Of a DNA stretch of 64,000 nucleotides, positions 33,531-44,043 are shown piece by piece. Made by a program: the position numbers and the translations under genes. The stretch lies in the NCBI GenBank assembly GCA_004173455.1, contig SECL01000005.1, positions 62,001 to 126,000 of the forward strand, given 5' to 3'. How positions within the stretch are numbered: the stretch's first letter is position 1; the number at the start of each line of letters is the position of its first letter. Below the pieces are notes generated by a model that was given only the letters and a program-made list of their open reading frames with translations, made no database searches and was not told the DNA's origin. Source of the stretch: Moraxellaceae bacterium (GTDB lineage Bacteria > Pseudomonadota > Gammaproteobacteria > Pseudomonadales > Moraxellaceae).

Positions 33531-34238
33531 TTAGCCTGCTTGCTCCAAGACCAGATTACGAATATGGCCAATGGCTTTGGTCGGATTTAAGCCTTTTGGA
33601 CAAACCGAAATACAGTTCATAATGCCACGGCAACGGAACAGACTAAAGGGGTCATCCATACGGGACAAACGCTCTGCCTGATCTGTATCACGCGAATCAA
33701 TAATGAAACGGTAAGCCTGAATCAGCGCAGAAGGCCCCAAGAACTTGTCCGGGTTCCACCAGAATGATGGGCATGACGTAGAACAGCATGCACACAAAAT
33801 ACATTCGTACAGGCCATCCAGTTTTTCACGGTCTTCTTGCGACTGTAAACGTTCTCTTGGCGGTGCTGGCTGATCATTAATCAGATAAGGACGTACCTTT
33901 TCATACTGAACGTAGAACTGGTTCATATCCACGACCAGATCACGAATGACCGGCAAGCCCGGCAATGGCCGAATCACAATCTTTTCTGGTAAATCATTAA
34001 GATTCATCAAACAGGCAAGACCATTTTTACCATTAATATTCATGCCATCGGAACCACAGATTCCTTCACGGCATGAACGGCGAAACGACAAGGTTTCATC
34101 TACTTTTTTTAGCTTGAGCAATGCATCAAGCAGCATGCGCTCCCCATCAGCCAGTTCCAGCTTGTAGGTTTGCATGTAGGGCGCTTTATCCTTATCAGGA
34201 TCATAGCGATAGATTTCGAATATACGGGTTCTACTCAT
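33531..34238 (-). CDS. sdhB: Succinate dehydrogenase iron-sulfur subunit
   Basis: RRSCREGICGSDGMNINGKNGLAC; CILCACCSTSCPSFWW; GIMNCISVCPKGLNP. Confidence 0.97.
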   Translation of the reverse strand: MSRTRIFEIYRYDPDKDKAPYMQTYKLELADGERMLLDALLKLKKVDETLSFRRSCREGICGSDGMNINGKNGLACLMNLNDLPEKIVIRPLPGLPVIRDLVVDMNQFYVQYEKVRPYLINDQPAPPRERLQSQEDREKLDGLYECILCACCSTSCPSFWWNPDKFLGPSALIQAYRFIIDSRDTDQAERLSRMDDPFSLFRCRGIMNCISVCPKGLNPTKAIGHIRNLVLEQAG

Positions 34239-34255
34239 CTTTGCAAACTCCTGAC

Positions 34256-36100
34256 TTAGAACGTACGTGGTTTTGGTGGAATTTCTTCCACTGTCAACGG
34301 CTTCTGACGTACCGGTTTGTATTCCAGACGGTTATCGCTTGAATACCACAGGGTATGCTTCATCCACTCATCATCACGACGACCATTGGCATAATTTGGA
34401 TCATCGCCTGGCAGTTCATAGTCAACAACCGTATGGGCACCACGACATTCATGACGTGCCGCAGCAGAAATCATGGTTGCTTTGGCTGCTTCATACAGGT
34501 TTTCAACTTCCAGTGCTTCAATACGCGCGGTATTAAACACTTTGGATTTGTCAGTTAAATGCAGATTACGCACGCGTGGTGCCAGTGCCAGAATTTTCGT
34601 AACACCCTCATCCATCAGCGCCTGCGTACGGAATACGCCTGCATGCTGCTGCATGACTTCACGAATGGCATCGGCAACATCCTGCGCGTTTTCACCCGTG
34701 GTTGAATTTTGCAAAGCATTCAAACGAGTACGAGTGGCTTCCATAACGCGGGCTGGCAATGGCATGTATTCATCGCCATGATGCTTGGTGACATAATCAA
34801 TAATATGTTCACCGGCAGCCTTGCCAAATACCACCAGATCCAGCAGTGAATTGGTGCCCAAACGGTTAGCACCATGAACGCTCACGCACGAGCACTCACC
34901 AATAGCATAAAAGCCCTTGACCACTTGCGTTGGATTGTCGCCTTGAGGCACAACCACCTGACCATGAATATTGGTTGGAATCCCGCCCATTTGATAATGG
35001 ATGGTTGGTACTACTGGAATGGGCTCTTTGGTACAGTCGACGTTGGCAAATTTCTTACCAATTTCAAACACCGATGGCAGGCGCTTCATGATGGTTTCTG
35101 CACCCAGATGGGTCAGATCCAGCACCACATAATCACCGTTTGGACCACAGCCACGACCCTCCTTAATTTCCTGATCCATAGAACGGGAAACGAAGTCACG
35201 CGGTGCCAAGTCTTTTAGGGTTGGAGCATAACGTTCCATGAATGGCTCGCCACTCTTGTTACGCAATACACCACCTTCCCCACGGCAACCTTCGGTCAGC
35301 AACACACCGGCACCAGCAACACCAGTAGGATGGAATTGCCAGAACTCCATATCCTGCAATGGAATCCCTGCACGCGCAGCCATACCCAAACCATCACCGG
35401 TATTGATATAAGCGTTGGTAGATGCACGGAAAATACGGCCTGCCCCACCCGTTGCAAACAAGGTTGCCTTGGCTTGGAATACCGCCACGTTGCCAGTTTC
35501 CTGATCAATCGCAGTCACGCCAATCACATCACCGTCATCATTACGAATCAGGTCAAGGGCAATCCATTCCACAAAGAACTGAGTCCCCAGCTCCAAGTTT
35601 TTTTGGTACAGCGTGTGCAAGAGCGCATGACCTGTACGATCCGCCGCTGCACAGGCACGAGGAACCGGCTTTTCGCCATAATTGGCAGAGTGACCACCAA
35701 ACGGACGCTGATAGATAGTGCCATCCGCATTGCGGTCAAACGGCATACCCATGTGTTCCAGCTCATACACCACTTTGGGCGCTTCGCGGCACATGAACTC
35801 AATAGCATCCTGATCGCCCAGCCAGTCACCGCCTTTTACCGTATCGTAAAAATGGTAGTGCCAGTTGTCTTCCTGCATGTTACCCAGTGACGCACCGATA
35901 CCACCTTGCGCGGCAACCGTGTGGGAACGGGTTGGAAATACTTTGGTGAGTACGGCAACCTTCAGTCCGGCTTCTGCCATCTGCAAGGATGCACGCATGC
36001 CTGAACCGCCGCCGCCAACAATCACGGCGTCAAAGCTCAGGGTTTCAATATTGGTAAAATCTTGTTGAGGGGTTGATTTATTAAGATCAGTTGCTGCCAT
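34256..36100 (-). CDS. sdhA: Succinate dehydrogenase flavoprotein subunit
   Basis: FDAVIVGGGGSGMRASLQMAEAG; TRSHTVAAQGGIGASLGN; HGANRLGTNSLLDLVVFG. Confidence 0.97.
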   Translation of the reverse strand: MAATDLNKSTPQQDFTNIETLSFDAVIVGGGGSGMRASLQMAEAGLKVAVLTKVFPTRSHTVAAQGGIGASLGNMQEDNWHYHFYDTVKGGDWLGDQDAIEFMCREAPKVVYELEHMGMPFDRNADGTIYQRPFGGHSANYGEKPVPRACAAADRTGHALLHTLYQKNLELGTQFFVEWIALDLIRNDDGDVIGVTAIDQETGNVAVFQAKATLFATGGAGRIFRASTNAYINTGDGLGMAARAGIPLQDMEFWQFHPTGVAGAGVLLTEGCRGEGGVLRNKSGEPFMERYAPTLKDLAPRDFVSRSMDQEIKEGRGCGPNGDYVVLDLTHLGAETIMKRLPSVFEIGKKFANVDCTKEPIPVVPTIHYQMGGIPTNIHGQVVVPQGDNPTQVVKGFYAIGECSCVSVHGANRLGTNSLLDLVVFGKAAGEHIIDYVTKHHGDEYMPLPARVMEATRTRLNALQNSTTGENAQDVADAIREVMQQHAGVFRTQALMDEGVTKILALAPRVRNLHLTDKSKVFNTARIEALEVENLYEAAKATMISAAARHECRGAHTVVDYELPGDDPNYANGRRDDEWMKHTLWYSSDNRLEYKPVRQKPLTVEEIPPKPRTF

Positions 36101-36112
36101 GATATATTCCTA

Positions 36113-36481
36113 TCAGTGTGCCCAGAAAATCTGGATACCCCAGACCATAAACACAATTACTGCAATAATGGTTGCACACTGCAAAATCAGACGAAATGCG
36201 GTTGCTGAAGGGCCTACCTGAGCGGGGGTAATATAGTCAGTAAATACTGTCCACATACCAACCCACGCATGACCTACCAGCGATAAAATAGCCAGCAGGC
36301 TAAATATCTTCATGGGTAATGTCATCATGAAGCCATACCATGCAGTAAAGTCAAAACCGGGATGGAGCAAAATCCAGCCCAGAATCAAAATGGTATATAC
36401 CGCCAGAATGACAGCACTAAGACGCTGTACAATCCAGTCACGGGAACCTGATCCGGTCAAACCTGTTGCACTTTTCATCAC
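36113..36481 (-). CDS. sdhD: Succinate dehydrogenase membrane anchor subunit
   Basis: MKSATGLTGSGSRDWIVQRLSAVILAVYTILILGWILLHPG with three TM segments. Confidence 0.92.
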   Translation of the reverse strand: MMKSATGLTGSGSRDWIVQRLSAVILAVYTILILGWILLHPGFDFTAWYGFMMTLPMKIFSLLAILSLVGHAWVGMWTVFTDYITPAQVGPSATAFRLILQCATIIAVIVFMVWGIQIFWAH

Positions 36482-36882
36482 AGCACCACCAACCAGATAA
36501 ATGACGCCACGATACCAATGGCAGAAAGCACCAGTGCAGTCGTTGCAGCAGCACGTCCACTTTGCAGACCCTCAGCAACACCGATATCGCCAAGCAAATG
36601 CTTGATACCCATAATTAAATGGTAGATCAGGCCAGCCACAAATGCCCACACCACCAGACGGACAAGCAGGTTGCCGAAAATCTGGTCATGCACATAGTTA
36701 AAACGTTCTGGGGAAGTCAGGGAACCCTGCAATAGCCAAAGCAACACAGGAATTAAAAGAAATATGATGATTCCAGACACACGGTGTAGAATCGAAGCAA
36801 TAGCCACGGGAGAGCGTAAATTTACCGCTAACACTTGTCCCATGGTCAAATTGACAGGTCTGTTGCTTTTCACAGCGGGCAT
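36478..36882 (-). CDS. sdhC: Succinate dehydrogenase cytochrome b556 subunit
   Basis: NRPVNLTMGQVLAVNLRSPVAIASILHRVSGIIIFLLIP; start uncertain (36903, 36882, or a downstream GTG). Confidence 0.92.
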   Translation of the reverse strand: MPAVKSNRPVNLTMGQVLAVNLRSPVAIASILHRVSGIIIFLLIPVLLWLLQGSLTSPERFNYVHDQIFGNLLVRLVVWAFVAGLIYHLIMGIKHLLGDIGVAEGLQSGRAAATTALVLSAIGIVASFIWLVVL

Positions 36883-37738
36883 CCTGTAGGCAAAAACTCC
36901 CATTGGAGTTTGTATTAATTCGAAAAGGAAAGCTGGCGAAATAGGCAGTTAGCCTATTAAAAACGACATCAAATTATAGTGCTGTTACGACTTAATTACA
37001 AACTAAGCGAAAAAATGAAGCTTATTTTTTTAGAATCGCAAATGAGAATTAATTAAAAATATAATCAGGATTATGGATTTCTCCGGTTTTTGGTTTTATA
37101 TCCCATTAAACAAGGCCTATATTCGTTTAATTTATTGAATATCATTAAAATAATCATAAATAGGACTAGCGAAATCAAAGCAGCTTTGGATTAAAACGTT
37201 CCTGGTATGAATCACAGCTATAGGGTGAAGCTATACGCCAATTTGGCCAATAGCCGATAAATTTGTTTGCTGTCTAGATATTTTATAGGGTGATAGCCAA
37301 AATTTTTTTCTTTTATTTATTTTTTTAAATTTTATATAAAAATCAGTTTTTTACTTAAAAATTCAAGATTTGCACACATTTAACCATCATCAATTAAAAA
37401 AATAATTCGATGAATTTTTTAGTTTTACAAATCTGCTTACAAATCGGATTGCTATAAATAACTTTGGCCTATTGTATGCTATAGCGCCTTGATTGATTAG
37501 CTGTCACTTTGATAAAAGTGCCGAATCAGCAAAGCAATCGATCAAAGTCTACGTAATGATGACTTTTTTTGATTAATTTGGCATTTTAGCGTGAAGTATG
37601 ATTGACAAAATCTGAGTTCAAACTAAGCTTATAGCGCATTTTTTTACATGGCGTTAACGGAACTTTACAATTAGCTCATCGAGTAGTTATTTTTCCGCAC
37701 AATCGCATCCTATAACACCAGGACAGGAGAGTTTTTGA

Positions 37739-39025
37739 ATGTCTGACGCAACTGGCAAAAAAGCCGTTCTTTCGCTTGATGGCAAACAAATTGATCTACC
37801 AATTTACAGCGGCACACTCGGGCCAGACGTTGTTGATGTAAAGGATGTGTTAGCCCAGGGACATTTCACCTTTGATCCTGGTTTTATGGCTACTGCTGCC
37901 TGTGAATCCAAAATCACATTTATTGATGGTGATAAGGGCATTTTATTACACCGTGGCTATCCGATTGATCAGCTGGCTGAAAAAGCTGATTATCTGGAAG
38001 TTTGCTATCTGTTGCTGCACGGTGAGTTACCGAATGCAGAACAAAAGCAAGAATTTTATGGCTTGGTGCGCAACCACACCATGCTGCATGATCAGGTTCA
38101 GCGTTTCTTTAACGGCTTCCGTCGTGACGCGCATCCCATGGCGGTGATGTGTGGTGTGGTCGGTGCGCTGTCTGCGTTCTACCATGACGGTCTGGATGTT
38201 GAAAATCCAAAGCACCGTGAAATCACAGCAATCCGTCTGGTTGCCAAGATTCCAACCATCGCGGCTTGGAGCTACAAGTACACCATCGGCCAGCCATTCA
38301 TGTATCCGCGTAATGACCTAAACTACGCTGAAAACTTCCTGTATATGATGTTTGCTACCCCGGCTGATGTGGACTACAAGGTGAATCCAGTACTGGCAAA
38401 AGCCATGGATCGCATCTTTACCCTGCATGCTGACCACGAACAAAATGCCTCTACCTCTACGGTACGCATGGCTGGCTCTACCGGTGCCAATCCGTATGCG
38501 TGTATTGCTGCCGGTATTGCTGCACTATGGGGTCCTGCGCATGGCGGTGCCAACGAAGCAGTTCTGAAAATGCTGGATGAAATTGGCAGCGTTGAAAACG
38601 TGGCTGAGTTCATGGAAAAAGTAAAACGCAAAGAAGTGAAGCTGATGGGCTTTGGTCATCGTGTTTACAAAAACTTTGACCCACGTGCTAAAGTCATGAA
38701 ACAAACCTGTGACGAAGTGCTAGCAGCGCTGGGTATCAATGATCCTCAGCTGGCTCTGGCGATGGAACTGGAAAAAATTGCGCTCAGTGATGAATACTTT
38801 ATCAAGCGTAACCTGTATCCAAACGTTGATTTTTACTCTGGCATTATCCTAAAAGCCATTGGTATTCCTACTGCCATGTTTACGGTAATCTTTGCACTGG
38901 CACGTACTGTTGGCTGGATTAGCCATTGGTTAGAAATGCACAGCGCGCCTTACAAAATTGCCCGTCCACGGCAGTTGTACACTGGCGCGACCCAGCGTGA
39001 TTTTGTAAAAGTAGACCAGCGTTAA
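37739..39025 (+). CDS. gltA: Citrate synthase
   Basis: [74 protein letters not shown]. Confidence 0.98.
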   Translation: MSDATGKKAVLSLDGKQIDLPIYSGTLGPDVVDVKDVLAQGHFTFDPGFMATAACESKITFIDGDKGILLHRGYPIDQLAEKADYLEVCYLLLHGELPNAEQKQEFYGLVRNHTMLHDQVQRFFNGFRRDAHPMAVMCGVVGALSAFYHDGLDVENPKHREITAIRLVAKIPTIAAWSYKYTIGQPFMYPRNDLNYAENFLYMMFATPADVDYKVNPVLAKAMDRIFTLHADHEQNASTSTVRMAGSTGANPYACIAAGIAALWGPAHGGANEAVLKMLDEIGSVENVAEFMEKVKRKEVKLMGFGHRVYKNFDPRAKVMKQTCDEVLAALGINDPQLALAMELEKIALSDEYFIKRNLYPNVDFYSGIILKAIGIPTAMFTVIFALARTVGWISHWLEMHSAPYKIARPRQLYTGATQRDFVKVDQR

Positions 39026-39049
39026 TTTCATCAATTAACACTGCAATGC

Positions 39050-39076
39050 AAAAGGCTCCCGAAAGGGAGTTTTTTG
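39050..39076 (+). terminator. Intrinsic terminator downstream of gltA
   Basis: CTCCC-GAAA-GGGAG-TTTTTT. Confidence 0.8.
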
Positions 39077-39174
39077 TTGGGCGTTTAAAGGGTGTATGTG
39101 CCATTGCTCTACAGTCGCGCGGGCTGACACTACGCAATTATTAATGTTTATAGAAAAATAAAATGTTGTCCAGC

Positions 39175-39207
39175 AAAAAAGAACGGCCTGAACATCCTCA
39201 TCAGGCC
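39175..39207 (-). terminator. Intrinsic terminator downstream of exbD
   Basis: CGGCCTGA ... TCAGGCCG; minus strand reads into CTTTTTT. Confidence 0.7.
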
Positions 39208-39286
39208 GCGTTTTGCACTGTTATTTTAAATTTTTAGACACTTTAAAGGCTGAGATAGTACAACTGGACGAGTAAGACCAGGCTAA

Positions 39287-39700
39287 TCAGGAAGCAGGCG
39301 CATCACTGACAAACGCCAGATCACTTAAACCGGCCTTGCTAGCGCGTGCCATGACCTGCGCCACGGTATCGTAACGGGCATCCTTATCGGCGCGAATTTG
39401 CACAGACGGTTTTTTAGCTTGCTGAGCCGCAGCATTCATCCGCTCAACCAGTTGATCAAGACTCACCGCATCCTGATTCCAATACACTTGCCCCTGTGCA
39501 TTGATATTTACCGATACAATTTCTGGTGGTTGTGGTGGCGTTGAAGCATCGGTTCTAGGCAAGGTCAGTGGAATACTGGGGTTCATGACAGTGGCCGTAA
39601 CCAGAAAGATGATCATGAGTACCAGCATAATATCAATCAGGGGAATGAGGTTCATCTCATTCATGCCCTGCTCGTTTTCTTCTCCCAGATTGAAGGACAT
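39287..39700 (-). CDS. exbD: ExbD/TolR family biopolymer transport protein
   Basis: MNEMNLIPLIDIMLVLMIIFLVTATVM; C-terminal VQIRADKDARYDTVAQVM. Confidence 0.92.
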   Translation of the reverse strand: MSFNLGEENEQGMNEMNLIPLIDIMLVLMIIFLVTATVMNPSIPLTLPRTDASTPPQPPEIVSVNINAQGQVYWNQDAVSLDQLVERMNAAAQQAKKPSVQIRADKDARYDTVAQVMARASKAGLSDLAFVSDAPAS

Positions 39701-40327
39701 TTAGGCCTGTCCTCCCACCAGTGTGCTGGCCGGTGTTTTATGCAATGGTGCAGTGTCTTGCGTAGTGGCACCCGGCAGCAGGTTTTCAATTAAGATACTA
39801 TGCGCCTGATCATGCAACTCATGCGTGAGTACACGGTTCATGCGCGTACAAATGTTGTAGGCCAGTACCGCAGGAATCGCCACGGCCAAGCCCAGACCTG
39901 TCATGATCAATGCTTCACCAACTGGCGCAGCCACTTGTGCCAGACCGGCCTGCCCACTGTTACCAATGGCCACCAGCGCATGAAAAATACCCCAGACTGT
40001 GCCAAACAGGCCAACAAACGGGGCAATCGAAGCAATCGTTCCCAGCACCGGCAATCCACGTTCAATATCTACCCGGCTACGCGCCATTTGCTGCAACAAG
40101 GCTTGTTCTGCCACCACTTTGCGCTGTTCGGCACTTAAGCTAGAAAACTTGCTTTTCAGGTTATCTACCGATTGAGTCAATGCAAGCAGTGCAGTATTTT
40201 TGGCTTGACGGGTGGCCATTACACGCAGGATAAAAATGCACCACGTTGCAATCGACATGGCCAGCAAAACAAAATACAGGGTCTTACTGATGGCATCGGC
40301 ATGTTGCCAGTAGATTGAAAAATTCAT
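39701..40327 (-). CDS. exbB: MotA/TolQ/ExbB proton channel family protein
   Basis: LPVLGTIASIAPFVGLFGTVWGIFHALVAIG ... APVGEALIMTGLGLAVAIPAVLAYN. Confidence 0.93.
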   Translation of the reverse strand: MNFSIYWQHADAISKTLYFVLLAMSIATWCIFILRVMATRQAKNTALLALTQSVDNLKSKFSSLSAEQRKVVAEQALLQQMARSRVDIERGLPVLGTIASIAPFVGLFGTVWGIFHALVAIGNSGQAGLAQVAAPVGEALIMTGLGLAVAIPAVLAYNICTRMNRVLTHELHDQAHSILIENLLPGATTQDTAPLHKTPASTLVGGQA

Positions 40328-40343
40328 GAGCGGGTGCTCCTCA

Positions 40344-41102
40344 TTATTTGGATAAATTCAGTTCAAACGGTTGAATGGTATAAACAGGCACTGCCACACC
40401 ATTAATCCGATGTGGGGTAAATGTGGCGCGCTTTAAGGCACGAGCCACTTTTTGATCCAGCGCCGTTAAACCAGAACTGCTGACCACTTGTACATCATCA
40501 ACCTTGCCACTGGCCGAGATAGAAATTCTTAGTTTTACAGTACGCGCCTGTCCCTTAAGATCACTGTCGGAAATTTGCAAGCGTGGTGGCCGGATATAAG
40601 ATATGCCTTCGACCAATTGTGGTGTGGCAGGCGGCGCCGGTTGCGGCTTAGGCTCAGGCTTGGCAACCGGTTGTGGTACAGGCGCCGGTTCTGGTACTAC
40701 TGGCTTTATCGGCTCGGGTAAAGGTTCAGGTTGTGGCGCAATTACCGGTTGGGGACGCTCGGAAACAGTTGGCGTAGCCAGTACCGGCTTGGGTTTTGGC
40801 AGCGGCTTGGGCTGCTGTTTAACCACCTTAACTTCTTTGGGTTTCGGTTTTGGCTTGGGTTCAGGTTTCGGCGGTTCAGGTTCAGGCTGCTTGGGCTTTG
40901 GCTGTTCAAGCTGGATAAAGCGTACTTCGACCGGTTTTGGTGTTTCAGGCAGGTTAAGCGTCATTGGCTTCATGGTGGCCAAGGCAGCCAGTACAGCCAC
41001 ATGCGCCACCAGCACAATAGCCACGGCAACCAATATACGGGGATTGGCAGAATTTTTCTTTGCTGGCGTGCGATCTGCCTGAATCATTGCAGTCATAAAC
41101 AA
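40344..41102 (-). CDS. tonB: TonB energy transducer
   Basis: N-terminal TM, Pro/Lys/Glu-rich linker, C-terminal GKVDDVQVVSSSGLTALDQKVARALKRATFTPHRINGVAV. Confidence 0.92.
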   Translation of the reverse strand: MFMTAMIQADRTPAKKNSANPRILVAVAIVLVAHVAVLAALATMKPMTLNLPETPKPVEVRFIQLEQPKPKQPEPEPPKPEPKPKPKPKEVKVVKQQPKPLPKPKPVLATPTVSERPQPVIAPQPEPLPEPIKPVVPEPAPVPQPVAKPEPKPQPAPPATPQLVEGISYIRPPRLQISDSDLKGQARTVKLRISISASGKVDDVQVVSSSGLTALDQKVARALKRATFTPHRINGVAVPVYTIQPFELNLSK

Positions 41103-41476
41103 TTACTCATCCGCGAGGATTTTTCAATAAAATATGCCTGATTGACACGTTCCCTTCAAATTATTGCCAGTTTGCAATACCGAGCTGCCTGCTCCCCTGC
41201 ACAAAATGCAAGTGTTGTGAAGTGGTATAATAAATGAGAAGTGTTTTCATTTGCAATGCTGTTTGGTAAAAGTTTTTCAAAATGCCATTTAGTTGCTCAT
41301 TCTTAAGGTTGTTTAGTGGTGACAACAGACTTATTAAGCAAGACCGCTTTGCAATCCACCGCTTTAGCCTAAGACTTCAACTCCTACTATGATTCGATGA
41401 GTTGACAAAATTGCGCTTGCCTTTAGCAGACAGGCTTTTATGATAACGGCTTTATTTTAAGCACCTGTTTGCCGCT

Positions 41477-42403
41477 ATGTTGTCGCTAAATTCTTATCTG
41501 AACCGTTTTTTCCTGCTCCTGCTGAGCTGTACGGTATTGGCTGGCTGTGATAAAAGCAGCAAGACCACCACGCCTGTAACACCAGTGATCAAGCCACGTG
41601 AACCGGTGATTGCACTGGCACTCGGTGGTGGGGGCGCCAAAGGCTTTGCCCATATTGGTGCCATTAAGGTACTGGAATCGCATGGCATTAAGCCCAAGAT
41701 TGTGACAGGAACCAGTGCTGGCAGTTTTGTGGGTAGCCTGTATGCCAGTGGCAAAACGCCTTTTCAACTACAGGAACTGGCGCTAAAGCTTGAAGAATCA
41801 GACATTCGTGACTTAACCATCAGCAAGCAGGGTTTTATTGCGGGTCAGAAATTGCAGGATTATGTCAACAAAAATGTAGGTAACCGGCCAATCCAGCAGT
41901 TTCCCATTCGCTTTGCAGCGATTGCCACCCAACTGGACAATGGTAAAAAAGTGGCCTTTAACCGGGGCAATGCCGGTCAGGCGGTGCGCGCTTCATGCAG
42001 TATTCCCAATGTGTTTATTCCTGCAACCATTGCAGGCAAGCGTTATGTCGATGGCGGTCTGGTGAGTCCAATTCCGGTGCAAACCGCGCGTGATATGGGT
42101 GCAGATATTGTGATTGCCATTGATATTTCAGCACGCCCCAAAGCGGGTCAATCCACCAATTTATGGGGCTTACTGGATCAGACCTTAAATATTATGGGAC
42201 AGCAAAGTATTAATCAGGAGCTGGCGCAGGCCGATATTGTGATTAAGCCAGCTGTCGGTAATTTGGGTGTTATGGATTTAAAATCCCGTCATCAAAGCAT
42301 TCTGGAGGGTGAACGTGCTGCACAGGCACAACTGGCCGCCATTGACCTGAAAATTCAGCAATTCAAGCAGTCTGCGCGAGCACGGCAACCGGCAGCCCGT
42401 TAG
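41477..42403 (+). CDS. Patatin-like phospholipase, predicted lipoprotein (RssA-like)
   Basis: Lipobox LAGC; oxyanion GGGGAKG; nucleophile GTSAGS; DGG catalytic Asp (RYVDGGLVSPIPV). Confidence 0.9.
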   Translation: MLSLNSYLNRFFLLLLSCTVLAGCDKSSKTTTPVTPVIKPREPVIALALGGGGAKGFAHIGAIKVLESHGIKPKIVTGTSAGSFVGSLYASGKTPFQLQELALKLEESDIRDLTISKQGFIAGQKLQDYVNKNVGNRPIQQFPIRFAAIATQLDNGKKVAFNRGNAGQAVRASCSIPNVFIPATIAGKRYVDGGLVSPIPVQTARDMGADIVIAIDISARPKAGQSTNLWGLLDQTLNIMGQQSINQELAQADIVIKPAVGNLGVMDLKSRHQSILEGERAAQAQLAAIDLKIQQFKQSARARQPAAR

Positions 42404-42580
42404 TGCTTTAACAAGAAAACCAATAAAAATAAAAACTTAAGCCAAGCTGTAATTTTAACTTATTTTATCGTATAGCCGCCCATGCTGTGGCGGCTTGCGG
42501 TATGATCAAAACAATAACGTCACCGCACGCACGTTGATTCCTCATAGCAACCAGCAATAAACAGCAAGCAGGAGAAAACT

Positions 42581-43033
42581 ATGGATTTGATCCCTCAACC
42601 CTGGCACTGGATGGTTCTTGGGCTGGTGCTGATTATTTTTGAAATTTTTCTGCCTTCTTTTACCGCACTCTGGTTTGGCGTGGGAGCCTGCGTGGTAGCA
42701 GTGCTGCTGTGGATATTTCCGGGTCTAAGTATAGAGATCCAGTTCATTAGCTGGATTATTTTGTCGATTGCTTTTACGGTATTGTGGTTTAAATTTCTTA
42801 AACCGTTGGCACGCGATAAAACCAAGGCCGGGCTTGCCCGCGAGGCAATACTGGGACAGGTGGGCATTATTATCGCTATTCCACTGGTCGAGCATACTGG
42901 GGTGGTGCGTTTTACTATTCCACTGCTGGGCACTGATGAATGGCGCTGTCGCTCGCAGCAGGAACTGACGGTAGGTGACCGGGTGACTGTAGTTGATATT
43001 CTGGGTAATGAACTGATCGTTACCAAAATTTAG
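42581..43033 (+). CDS. NfeD family membrane protein
   Basis: N-terminal TM cluster, C-terminal OB-fold; upstream of SPFH protein gene. Confidence 0.88.
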   Translation: MDLIPQPWHWMVLGLVLIIFEIFLPSFTALWFGVGACVVAVLLWIFPGLSIEIQFISWIILSIAFTVLWFKFLKPLARDKTKAGLAREAILGQVGIIIAIPLVEHTGVVRFTIPLLGTDEWRCRSQQELTVGDRVTVVDILGNELIVTKI

Positions 43034-43068
43034 GCTATTGTACAGCCAGTAGAACAAGGAGAAAAAAT

Positions 43069-43920
43069 ATGTCGGGTAGTTTTATTGTGGTCGTGGTGCT
43101 GCTGATTTTTGTGGCGGTGACCATTGCCAAAGGGGTGCGTCTGGTTCCTCAAGGTAACAAATGGATTGTACAGCGACTGGGCAAATATCACGGCACGCTT
43201 AATCCGGGGCTTAACTTTGTAATTCCTTATGTGGATGAAGTGGCCTATAAAGTCACCACCAAGGATATTGTGCTGGATATTCCGTCTCAGGAAGTGATCA
43301 CCCGCGACAATGCGGTCTTGATCATGAATGCTGTGGCTTATATCAATTTGGTTGCGCCGGAAAAAGCAGTTTACGGCATTGAAAACTATACGTGGGCGAT
43401 TCAAAATCTGGTGCAAACTTCCCTGCGTTCTATTGTTGGTGAAATGGATCTGGATGATGCGCTGTCTTCACGCGATCATATTAAAGCCAAATTAAAAGCG
43501 TCTATTTCTGAAGATATTGCCGACTGGGGCATTATGCTCAAAACCGTAGAAATTCAGGATATTCGTCCCTCAGTCACCATGCAGCAAGCCATGGAATCAC
43601 AAGCTGCCGCCGAACGTACCCGCCGTGCAACGGTTACTCGCGCCGATGGTGAAAAGCAGGCCGCTATTTTGGAAGCAGAAGGCCGTCTGGAAGCCTCGCG
43701 CCGTGATGCTGAAGCGCAGGTGGTACTGGCCAGAGCCAGTCAGGAAGCGATTGATCTGGTGTCGTCAGCGATTGGTGAAAAAGAGCTGCCGGTGACCTAT
43801 ATTCTGGGTGAGCAGTACGTCAAAGCCATGCAGGACATTGCCAAGTCACCCAACAGCAAAACCGTGGTATTGCCGGCTGATTTACTGAATACCTTACGCG
43901 GATTTATTGGCAAGCCTTAA
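43069..43920 (+). CDS. SPFH/stomatin/prohibitin family protein (QmcA-like)
   Basis: GVRLVPQGNKWIVQRLGKYHGTLNPGLNFVIPYVDEVAYKV; MESQAAAERTRRATVTRADGEKQAAILEAEG. Confidence 0.93.
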   Translation: MSGSFIVVVVLLIFVAVTIAKGVRLVPQGNKWIVQRLGKYHGTLNPGLNFVIPYVDEVAYKVTTKDIVLDIPSQEVITRDNAVLIMNAVAYINLVAPEKAVYGIENYTWAIQNLVQTSLRSIVGEMDLDDALSSRDHIKAKLKASISEDIADWGIMLKTVEIQDIRPSVTMQQAMESQAAAERTRRATVTRADGEKQAAILEAEGRLEASRRDAEAQVVLARASQEAIDLVSSAIGEKELPVTYILGEQYVKAMQDIAKSPNSKTVVLPADLLNTLRGFIGKP

Positions 43921-43955
43921 AGCTGTAAAGGTTGGGTTAATCCAATAAATTGCTG

Positions 43956-43989
43956 TAAAAAAGCGACCTGCAATAAGGTCGCTTTTTTT
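43956..43989 (+). terminator. Intrinsic terminator downstream of the SPFH gene
   Basis: AAAAAGCGACCT-GCAATA-AGGTCGCTTTTTTT. Confidence 0.85.
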
Positions 43990-44043
43990 GGCCTAAATCA
44001 AGGTTAAAATAACCTGTGATGACGGCTTTAACACCACTAACGC

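Noticed and set aside
35330-35890. 186-aa plus-strand ORF
   Set aside because: Antisense to the strongly conserved sdhA; no recognisable motif.
40603-41082. 159-aa Gly-rich plus-strand ORF
   Set aside because: Mirror of the Pro/Lys/Glu-rich TonB linker; Gly/Ser richness is an antisense artefact.
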